Of a DNA stretch of 64,000 bases, positions 1 to 9,203 are shown piece by piece. Below the pieces are notes generated by a model. The model was not told where the DNA came from. It was given only the letters and a program-made list of their open reading frames with translations, and did not search any database. Positions within the stretch are counted from its first letter, which is position 1. Each line of letters opens with the position of its first letter. The DNA is from Tubiluchus corallicola (lineage: Eukaryota > Priapulida > Priapulimorpha > Priapulimorphida > Tubiluchidae): NCBI GenBank assembly GCA_030141605.1, contig JAQGDQ010000379.1, forward strand, positions 1-64,000, read 5' to 3'. The position numbers were made by a program, and so were the translations under genes.

Positions 1-996
1 TTAAAGGTAAGCCGACTGATTAAGCAAACTGAAGAAGCCAGATGCTTTCTGTATGGGAGCATCATAAAAATTTGTTTACCATTTGGGACTTTGGGCAGTA
101 ATTTTAAAGAGTGATAAAACAGAGTGTAATTGTTTGGCACCGATTTTAAACATTTGTAAACATTTTCACATCTTTAAGCGTGCACTTAATTGCACAGCTG
201 AGTGCTCTTTTCTTGACCTTATGTTGTAATGCTATGTGAAGTGCCTGCTTGGGATGTATTAAATTGTTGCTTTGTATTCTGTTGCTGATGCTATTAAGCA
301 AGCTTAAATGAAAAACCAATCCTTGAACAAAACAAAATTTTGAACAAACCTCTCTGCAGGCATATTTGAAAAAAATGATCTGCAGCTCACTTAGATGCCA
401 CGTGAGTTACTTAGTTTATAGTTCAGTTTTAGCTTGTTAACATAATTATTCTGTTACTTTGCCGATGTTAACTGCCCGAGTTGGAGACGAGATTATTGTG
501 CTATCGTCAGTAATTGGTATTCATTATATAGGGATAACAAGATTCATCAAAAATAAAAAATAGCATTAATAATCTCTTGTTTAACATTTCGGATTGTTTG
601 TAGTTGAAAATAGTAACTGCAGCTGCAAAAGAAGTTTATTCAATGGCAGGATAAGTGTATGGTAGCTGGATAACACCATTTTTTTTATTCAAAATGAACA
701 TGTCCAAGCTTGAAGTGATCACAACTTTAAATTGATTTTACTAATTACAAGAGGCATTTATTACAATTTTAAGCTGAAACTTTCTAGACTTGGTTTTCGC
801 TTTAAGCCACTGTACATAGTTGTAGCTTTCATAAAGTGTTAGTATATATTTAATTGCTGAAAATATGCTTTATATGCAGGACCCAAACGTAACTTGTGAA
901 GATGATGAAGTTATAAGTTCCACAGAGCAGCACAGGTGCATCTTAGACATGGAAACCTCAAACGATACCACTGCAACAGTCAAAATATATGGCTGA
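1..996 (+). CDS. 3' end of an unidentified gene (terminal exon 880-996)
   Basis: A pyrimidine-containing acceptor ending TATATGCAG at 879 is followed by a single open frame from 880 to a TGA at 994-996, giving 38 residues rich in Asp, Glu, Ser and Thr (starting DPNVTCEDDEVISS). The other two frames stop within 20 bases. A matching donor (AAAG then GTAAGC) ends an exon at base 6, and the last codons TTA AAG keep phase 0 with the 880 exon. An AATAAA lies about 215 bases downstream at 1212-1217. No domain is recognisable in so short a piece, and the gene body lies left of the window. It would converge tail-to-tail with TM2D1. The exon could be spurious; the support is splice signals plus phase only. 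Confidence 0.4.
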
Positions 997-1211
997 TATC
1001 AATACCCAATTCTTATTACTGCAGCTATTTTAGCACAAATCATAACTACTGTGATACTAGAAAAAATAGTCTATAAAACTTATTTATTTACACAAATTAT
1101 TTACAATTGTTATTAATTTTTGTCAACTAATGTCACTTGTAAATGCAATTTTATATCTGAGTCACACTTATTCAGTTGTTAATTTTGATATCGCAGTATT
1201 TCTTATTAACT

Positions 1212-1217
1212 AATAAA
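1212..1217 (+). terminator. candidate polyadenylation signal AATAAA
   Basis: AATAAA lies 215 bases past the stop codon of the putative terminal exon at 880-996. It is common by chance in such AT-rich DNA, so it is only weak support. Confidence 0.25.
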
Positions 1218-1547
1218 TCTGTTTAGCAAAAAAAATGTATTTCGATCTCATACATAACTGATCAATCATTAAAGCTTATTATTCGCTTGGATATTTTAAA
1301 ATCGATTTTTTAATTATTTGCGTAATCGATGGTACCTTACAATTAGAGAGCTAAAACATATCATACAGGTGACTGAGTCAGAACAGATTTTTTCCAATGA
1401 GTCCGGAGTGTGAAGCATTGTTATTTAGTTTTTTTACGGCCATTCAAAATAAACTAGCAAAATCCGTGCTGCTCACCTGGACTGCTTTGATTGCTGCTTG
1501 GTACACTTGCAGCCTTATTTTGGTCAAGGTGCAACTTCTCATCCTCT

Positions 1548-1640
1548 TCTGTCTGTCTGTCTCTCTCATTGCTCCCTGCTTTCCTACTGCCTCTCTCTCT
1601 CCCCGACCTAACTAGTACTCTCTCTCTCTCTCTCCCACCC

Positions 1641-1671
<31 letters not shown>

Positions 1672-1690
1672 CCCCTCTTCTTTCATCCCC
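1548..1690 (+). repeat. CT-rich simple repeat
   Basis: A pyrimidine tract built of CTCTCT runs interrupted by CCC blocks. It produces serine/leucine-rich false open frames on the + strand. It lies in the convergent spacer between the unidentified + strand gene and TM2D1. The rest of 997-2339 shows nothing recognisable. Confidence 0.85.
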
Positions 1691-1719
1691 TTTCTCAATG
1701 TTATCTATGGACCATAAAC

Positions 1720-1725
1720 TTTATT
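1720..1725 (-). terminator. candidate polyadenylation signal of TM2D1
   Basis: TTTATT on the + strand (AATAAA on the - strand) lies about 615 bases past the TM2D1 stop codon. It is one of several possible sites in AT-rich DNA. Confidence 0.2.
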
Positions 1726-2339
1726 CTTAAACTATTAAAAGCATCTGCGTGTAATTATACGCAGTATTGTGTCATAGTCGACGACACCTGCTCAAACAAT
1801 GGTTAACAATCTGTCGTACTTCAAAAAGTAAATGCCCAGTGACCACACTCCAGGGCATGGCAATTAAGGCAGTATAAAAACTCAGATGAAATGGTTGTAA
1901 TAAGCTGTTGTTAACAGATTATAGATGCGCATTTTGACGTCAGGCAATCCAAATTTTGAGGAAAATTCAGTGCACATTGTTTACCTAACAATGAGTAAAT
2001 GAGAATAATTGGGCAAACTGAATGATTCAAAAATTAATAAAAATGTTATAACACAGGCAGCAAAACAGAATCACTTGCTTCTTGTCAAACGGATAAGAAA
2101 ATTTCTTTAAAGGGTAACCGTCTCTTGAATTGCTGTAATCAAATCGCACAAAAAGTTTGATGAAAAATGTAACTGTCATTTGAAATGCTGTAATCGAATT
2201 GCACTAGCTTGCATTTAACGATGGGTATGCCGACACAAATTGCACATTGTTTATATATCAGTTGAACACAGAGCTTCTTGATATCAAGTCACATGAGCAA
2301 CATTGAGCGGAAAATCTCACTAGTCATCGAAAGCTTGTG

Positions 2340-5300
2340 TCATCCATGCTGCTTAAAATGTGTCATATTATCTGCCACTAGTCTGGCTAATACTGCTCCA
2401 TAATAGTCTATGACATAACTGGAACCGTCTGCTGGTCCAACAATCTAAAATGTAGCAAAATTATTTTTGTAACTGATAACAATTAGCAACTTTATTTTAC
2501 CCAATCATAGACATGTAGTGTTTACAAGTAGCACAAAAATAATCCAAATTCAAAGAGACCAAGGCAAAGGACATGTGAAAGATTGTAATAAAACAGGAAA
2601 TTGTAATTGATAATGCCTGTGAGACACCTACAAAATTTAGTAAATTCGACTTTTATAACAATTAACCTTAATCAATCTTGTTACAGAAACCAATTTAAAA
2701 ACTGTTATTCACCTAAATAGTTCATTCTCTTTGTACATTTTCCTAAATACAAACACTTTAAGGTACACACACTTACAATTAACTAAGCCAAGCTTCTTAC
2801 CTGTGTTGCTATGAGAATTATATCTACTAACTGACCCAGAAACATAAATCCAAGAGTGCAGAATTTGAGCAGACCTAGCCAAATAAACACAAAAAGCAGT
2901 TTCAATTTAGGCAAAATTACTGTTTGACTAACAGAATTTTCTGTGTCATTATACAATGATGCAGCACAAAATGACCGTACCATAGGTTTTAATGTATCTT
3001 AACAAAAATGAAAGAAAATTCTTGGTAAAATTTATATTGAGTCGATCACTGCCTTCCATTGCTATGTAATGCTCATTAACGTCTGCCATAAGATGAATTC
3101 TTCATGTTGACTGTAATGTGGATCTGATGTCCAACAAGTACAGTGCACTGGAACACTTACTTCATTCAGTTATAATAAAACTAACTAAGTTTCTTCAAAG
3201 AAAATTATGCAACTTTCATTTTGAATGCTTTAGATAACAAGTATGAGTTACTACAGTAAAAGTTCTGCTAGTCTCACATTCAGAATGCAAACAGACGTTT
3301 AACTGACATTTAAGCAGAAATTTAACTGTGTTGTGAAATTTGAGTAAACCATGGTAATGCGAACATTTTTTTATGAAAAAAAGAAAAAATTCATGCTACT
3401 AGCTAATATAATTTCAGCCTGAATGTAGCTGCAGCTTACCTATTGCAGGATATCCAAGATAGAATCTATCAACACCAAACATGCCCAGAAATATTGAAAG
3501 TAGCAGTGCTGTTTCAAAGGATTTTCCATTTCTGAAAATAAAAGCAATGAACTATAACATCAGCTGTATAAATTTCATGTGGTTTGCTCAATAGCTCCGT
3601 AACCATTTTTCAAATGTATACTAGCCAGTAGCAAACAACAATGTCACACATCTTCACACAGGTTGCAACATTATTACACATCTTTTACTACATCCCGGTA
3701 TCTTCACAACTTCGGAACCTTAATTCTGAAATTCAAAATCAAAGCTTTTGTACAAGGTTTCCACAGCAGGGCGATTTGTGAAACATTTCAAAGATTAGAT
3801 TAGATTAATTTATTTGTCTCATTTCATATACATATACACTAAGAAGATTGAAAATCATTGCCAGATATGTGAAAATATTAAGCGATATCAGAAAAAATGT
3901 GAAAATGTTAATAGTTATCAGAAAACTCTGAAAATATTAAAACTCATCAAAAATGTGGGAAAACGTTGAAAGACATTAGAAGACTTGTGAAAATTCTATT
4001 TCAAATATATATAAAAAATATTGGTAATTGACTCAAATAACTTCGCTTAATTGACTCAATGTTTTTCCTTCACGTACTTAAAATAAGACATTTGTATGTG
4101 CCCAAACAGCCTTTCCTACCTTCATGTCATCTTTACTAGCCTTTCGTACATTTTATATGTAGAAACAATCATGTTAAGTACCGTTTTGTTTGTAAACAGG
4201 TACGTTTATCATGCGCTAATACGCTAGCGTAGCGGTTTTGCTTTGAATCTGTTACCCGATGGCCCACGGCAATTAACCTCATTACCCAAAGAATTTCTGG
4301 AAGCTAAACATTTAATCACTTGCAGTAATACTACACCCATCGGCTAATTGGGTCAAAACACGTCGGTCCCAAAGTGAGTCTATTAAGCGGCGACTACTGT
4401 AACATGAAATCGGGTGTGAAAGTGTCATTTCCAAAGAAAGCCTGGAACCTGAGCTCGTTTGTTTTACTCGTTAGATGATGCCAGCAAAATTCAGTCTTTT
4501 GTTAGAGCAGCATTTGCGTTTGGTTATCACATGTCACCTTTCGTAATGTGGCATTGTTGACAAATTCAGCATCACAGAAATGACGCGGTATCCAAGGAAG
4601 ATGTTGGCAGGACATTTGTTTAGGCAGCGATTTTCCGAAATTTCACGAGCAAAAGCGACAAAATGTTTTGTGGAAAAATGCAACTTCGAAGCCTGATTTC
4701 ATTAGAAAGAAAGCCATGAAATTTAGTATAACTACTGTGAAATTTTAAATTAAAGTTAGCTCTTCTTACTAAAGAAAATTTGTTTTTATATTAAATTTAC
4801 CTTGAAAAGCAACTTAATAATTTCCCAGTTTAGAAAACAATTTCTTTGCCTCGTTCAACAACTACTATAGAATGTAGTTAGTTCATACAAAAGTTTTTAA
4901 AAGACAAGCAGAAAAAAACCAACAAGCTCTTACGAGCTGTTTAGACAATCAGTTTTTTGTCAAACTATCAGCTTGAGTTCGACAAATTAGTTTGATCGTG
5001 TAAACAGCGAAACTGACAAACTTTTTGCTTAACAAACAAGGTTTGATGGTAGCAAACCGTCTTGAATTCACCAATAAAAACTGACAAACTCAGACTCAAT
5101 AGCCAATAGCATCGCGTTCGTTACATCATATCAATTCACAGTCGTCAGAAATTTTGTCATTATTAATCCAGCAAGTGGTATAACTATACAACGATCAGCA
5201 CTGTTGCATGTTGGCTGATATTGGAACCTGTCGGGTAGAAACAATAATAATACAAAAGAGATTTTTATTTTGCTGACAGTAAAAAAGAAAATTCTGATTT

Positions 5301-7596
5301 TGTTGTATTGCTTTCTACCAGTCAACTAAACAATTTGCAACAGTACTATAGGGGTGTTATACAGGCATTGGTTAGTTAAATTGAACTTCTTACTATAAAT
5401 ATTCAAACACCTTAACATTTAAATCTTTGAAATCAGGCCGTAACTGCCTTTTCCAATTCTTCGTTGTAGTTATTTTTTTCATCTGAACTTTTCTATTCGA
5501 ACAAGCTAACCCAATATAGAACAACAAAACACGTCTGCATATTGACGCCATAATTTGATGGCCACTCTTTGCTGAACAGTTATTACCAAAGTTTGATGTC
5601 GTCTAAACATGTGTCAGTTTTTGTTTTGGTTTGACAGTTTAAAAACTGATCATGTAAATGGTACCTTACGAACAGAACAGTGATAATTCATATTAATGGT
5701 AGCACTACTAAGCAGGAGAATAGGAGCCACTTCTAAATGTCATTAGTAAATCAAACTTAATCAAAATTCACCAACAAAAATTAACAAAATATGGAACAAA
5801 TTAAGAATCAGCAGAAAAGCAATAATAACATAAAGAAATTACATGCCCAAGCATAAGAAAGTGATTCAAGTATACGCAGTTTACCGGACCTTGCTTTTAC
5901 GGATATCGGAAGAATTGGACAAAATCTGGACAGCTAAAAAGTCCCACATACTACTTACACAGTCCATTTTTTCACGAGTTGACCACTAGTTGTTTACTTT
6001 GTTTACATCACTAAATCGGTGTAACCAGTGCAGTGGACGAGCAGGTAACACAGGTTCAAAGCAAACCCGCTAGGCCAGCACAATTATTAGCACATGATAA
6101 ACCTTGCTTACAAACAAGCTGTACCTAACATGATTGTTTCTACATATATTATAGTGCACAAGAGCAAAGTAAAACGACATAAAAATAGTAAAAGCTCACT
6201 GGTCACACAAAAGCATCTCATTTAAGCATGTGTAAAAAAATATGCGGAATGATAGTAAATATTAGAATGACTCATCATAGATTAGTCAGACTTTATGACG
6301 TGTGTTGCACTGTGACAGCCAAAAATTACTTACGTCCATTTGCATTTCACTGGCATCTTGAATGTTCTTTCTGCTGACAATTCTGAGCACTCAATGCCTG
6401 GTGCTGGCATACAATCCACTAAAACAGTAAAATAACACATTGAAAGAAAGCAAGATAAATATTGAATTTATCTTTTCTTAAATTCTTTTTGCAACAAAAT
6501 ATGCGAAATTATGAAAAAACAAAATGTTGTTGATGTCGATGAAAAATATGATGATAGTGATGATTATGATAATGATGGTCATCATTATCATGATCGTCAT
6601 AATCATTATCATAATCACCAATATCATCATATCTTTCATTAACATGATCATCATTTTCTTTATTTCAGTCAAAATAAAGTATGAACCATAGAGAACTAAT
6701 CTAAAACATAGAGAAAGCTTAATATGTAAAATAATTGCATGTATAAAATCGATATAGTTAAAAGGCCTACAAAAGCATAAAATGGGATATAATAATACAA
6801 ATTAGCAGACTACTAGATATGCTTGTTTTCAACAAATGTTAAAACTATCTCACCACATATCTGTATAATTATTTAGATATTAACAGTACATTAGACTGCC
6901 TTACCTAGTACTTCAGCATAACTGCTGTTGATTCTTTTGCAATCAATAGGTTGCTGTGTAATTGGATCTATTTCCGGATCCGAGCACATATATGTGATGC
7001 AAAAAGTAAAGGAAATATTTTACTCTAATATCATGCAAACAAGAATAATTGAACTACCTAATTAACTTTCTTTTGCTATTAGGCTCATTTAACTTTATTT
7101 GTTTTGCATGCAGCTTTCTGATAATGACAAGAAAGATTAGTCTGTTATAACACGTTTCAGATAGTGCAGTCAGATTGCTGTATGATGTATGTACTAAATA
7201 GCATAAAATTTCGTTTAATTTATGATAACCAAGTAATTTTGCATTGTGCAGGTGTTAATCATGCCTTGTCAGTGACAAAGCAATCTTACTTTGACAAAAA
7301 CAAAAACAAAAAGTATGTACATAGCCCAGGATGTAAAGGGATGTAAATGAACCATTTTACATATTTTAAAAATGGTTAAAAAACCAAATGAGCTAAACAT
7401 GTTCAGTGAGGCATGATCATAAACAATTACAAAATGTTGCAAACTCTATTAATTATGTGTAGGATAGGATTTTATAACTTTACACACAAAAAGGATATTG
7501 TCCCACGAGTAATTTACTGCACTCCTCTGAAACAATGAAGATTGACTGCAGGAGAAAGTTCAGCAAAATCAAGTAGATAATCGTATAATAGTCCAT
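2340..7596 (-). CDS. TM2D1: TM2 domain-containing protein 1 (TM2D1), six coding exons
   Basis: Coding exons, 5' to 3' on the minus strand: 7596-7499, 6993-6905, 6418-6334, 3531-3440, 2874-2801, 2444-2340. They total 543 nt, 180 residues plus TGA, with every phase matching. The ATG at 7596 opens a hydrophobic signal peptide (about residues 5-23). A Cys-containing lumenal region follows, with the family motif VGQYMC (31-36). Then comes the TM2 domain: first membrane helix about 98-111, DRF motif at 112-114 followed by YLGYP, second helix about 122-143. The C-terminus carries the TM2D1 signature GPADGSSYVIDYYG. Human TM2D1 is about 207 residues, so this is a full-length orthologue. The family (Drosophila biscotti, human beta-amyloid-binding protein BBP) is linked to Notch signalling and phagocytosis; its biochemical role is unsettled. 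Intron 1 is AT-AC (separate entry). Intron 3 (3532-6333) is swollen by transposon copies. Confidence 0.94.
4020..4405 (+). mobile_element. dispersed repeat family R1, copy 1 (plus orientation)
   Basis: This stretch aligns with 8091-9084, sharing blocks such as AATTGACTCAATNTTTTTCC, a TTTATCATGCRCTAATAYGC block, and an end block AGTAATACTACACCCAT followed by GTCTATTAAG. It also aligns in reverse complement with 5880-6245. It lies in TM2D1 intron 3. No open reading frame is present, so it is probably a non-autonomous DNA element. The superfamily is not identified. Confidence 0.7.
4926..5675 (+). mobile_element. MITE-like element with diverged terminal inverted repeats
   Basis: The left end contains TTTAGACAATCAGTTTTT and the right end, read in reverse complement, contains TTTACATGATCAGTTTTT. 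Each is followed by a GTCAAAC-type subterminal block. The element lies between the two inverted R1 copies in TM2D1 intron 3 and has no coding capacity. Boundaries are approximate, and I could not fix a target-site duplication. Confidence 0.5.
5880..6245 (-). mobile_element. dispersed repeat family R1, copy 2 (minus orientation)
   Basis: The reverse complement matches 4020-4405 and 8091-8400, including TAGAAACAATCATGTTAGGTA (compare TAGAAACAATCATGTTAAGTA in copy 1) and a TTTATCATGTGCTAATAAT block. With copy 1 it makes a long inverted pair around 4400-5880. Confidence 0.65.
6534..6660 (+). repeat. degenerate ATG/ATC simple repeat
   Basis: A stretch of GATGAT, GATTAT and CATCAT words in both orientations, partly palindromic. 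It yields a Met/Ile-rich false frame on the minus strand. It lies in TM2D1 intron 2 (6419-6904). Confidence 0.75.
6994..7498 (-). other. TM2D1: U12-type AT-AC intron (TM2D1 intron 1)
   Basis: On the minus strand the intron begins ATATCCTTTT directly after GTGGGACA, an exact U12 donor. It ends GCATCAC before ATATGTGC. No AG occurs where the exon must begin, so a GT-AG solution cannot keep the conserved VGQYMC motif. A branch-site match TTCCTTTAC (7014-7006 on the minus strand; consensus TTCCTTRAY, one mismatch) places the branch A 13 nt before the 3' splice site, the distance typical of U12 introns. Joining the exons gives phase 2 and restores the Q-Y-M-C residues of the family. Length is 505 bp. 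Confidence 0.9.
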
Positions 7597-8090
7597 AGTC
7601 TGTTTGTCCAAATTACAACATCAGATAAAATGCACTCGCATAATCCACCGCAACAGATTTCTTGGTAGCTGTAAAAAAATAGCGATCACTGCTCATGCTC
7701 ACACTTCCACGTCTTCAAATTGTAGGTGAGCCCATAGCCTGAAAACGACAGAACTGGCTGAATCCACTTCAAACAAAAATGACTGAAAATTTTACCCGAA
7801 ATGTGAACAAACTCACCAAAAACCAAATTTACACCCTATGTAACCACAGCAAAACTTGACCGAATAATAAAAGCCCAAACATTTGATGCAAAAATTTGTA
7901 AGATTTTTTCATCCATAAAAACAGGCAAGTTTTAAAACTGCTTTTCATTTAATAATGGATGTTGTTGCAATATAATTATAATAAGAACATCTGGAGCCTA
8001 AAAACTGAGATTAAATGTCAGGAATTCATACTGTATTTAGGTTTGTAATGACACATACTGACAATAGATCTTAGGCTTCCATAAATGCAG
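7597..8090. other. 5' flank of TM2D1
   Basis: This stretch must contain the TM2D1 5' UTR and promoter. I see no TATA box or CpG-rich patch that stands out, and no open frame with coding character. Confidence 0.4.
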
Positions 8091-9084
8091 CCTCCCGGCA
8101 ATTGATTCAAATAACTCTGCATAATTGACTCAATATTTTTCCTTCACATACTTAAAATGAGGTATTTGTGTGTGACCAAAGGGGTTTTATAGCTTTTGTG
8201 TAACCTTTACAGCGCTTTTATGCACGACAATGTATGTAGAAACAGTCATATTAAGTTTAGCTTCGTTTTTAATCATGTTTGTTTATCATGCACTAATATG
8301 CTAGGGTAGTGGTTGTGCTTTGAATATGTCGCCAGCTCGTCCACTGCAGTTAACATCGTTTCCTGGAATCACTTCCCCAGGAATTTGTTTTTTAAGTTCC
8401 CGCTGCTTTTTGCAAGGGAAACAAGGTCATTATCAACTGCAGCCCAAGCATAAGGCGACTAGGTGTATTTATTGTAATTGCTACTTGTAAATTTTGCAAA
8501 ATGTAGATGTTGTGTTTTATTCTTATAATGTTTACAGCTGTAGTTCTTCATTACGTAGACTTGGGATTAAATGTTTACCTGTTGTGTGCTTTTTTGGTTT
8601 TCATGTGTTAGGTAAAAATTTTGTACATTTCTCTGCAATTTCTTCCACTACAACCTAGTTTATTTTGATAAGTTAAATTCTAAGTTTGATAATGGCTATA
8701 GTAGTCGAAACGATCGTCGTTCAATAAACATGTTAATATTAAATTATTATTATTCGTTTTTATTAATGCACTTATATAAGTTAGTATTCTTAATTTACTA
8801 ATTTACAGAAATTTAGGAAATTCATTTCTAACATTCATTTAAAGCCTTTGCAATGCATATTACTGATACTAACCTGATAAGCGATGACTCAAACTTCTAC
8901 GTTAGTAATACTACACCCATAGCCAAAACCGTGAAGCCAGCTGAGTTACTAAGTTTGAAAGGTAATTTTAAAGGTAATAGATTCAGCTAATAAGTCAACC
9001 AATAGATTCAGCCGGTGAATTAAAAAATTGGTTCAAAGCACTTTCATTCCGAAGTGCGTCTATTAAGGGCCACTTACCGTATAT
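8091..9084 (+). mobile_element. dispersed repeat family R1, copy 3, interrupted
   Basis: The left part (8091-8395) and right part (8905-9084) match consecutive blocks of the short copy at 4020-4405. The roughly 500 bp between them have no counterpart there, so they are a later insertion. The right end GTGCGTCTATTAAGGGCC matches the GTCTATTAAGCGGC end of copy 1. Confidence 0.65.
8396..8904 (+). mobile_element. retroelement 3'-end-like insertion with ATT tail
   Basis: The insert inside the R1 copy carries GTAGTCGAAACGATCGTC, then TCAATAAAC and an ATTATTATT run (8743-8755). This layout resembles the 3' region of Penelope-like or related retroelements. A degenerate hammerhead-like fold spans 8686-8718 (see findings). 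No reverse transcriptase frame survives. The assignment is tentative. Confidence 0.35.
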
Positions 9085-9203
9085 AATTAAATTAATATAC
9101 TGAGTAATCACTGTAACTCCAGGTCTCCACCGAGGGATCTTCCCCAGTGCACGGAGCTTTTGCACATATTATCCTCACATTCACTTTTCAGTTAAGGAAC
9201 CAA

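Noticed and set aside
1397-1730. Ser/Leu-rich open frames
   Set aside because: They run through a CT-rich simple repeat and lack any coding signature.
6905-6993. TM2D1 starting at the Met codon in exon 2 (ATGTGCTCGG)
   Set aside because: This would drop the signal peptide and the conserved residues before YMC. The AT-AC junction to 7499 restores both in phase.
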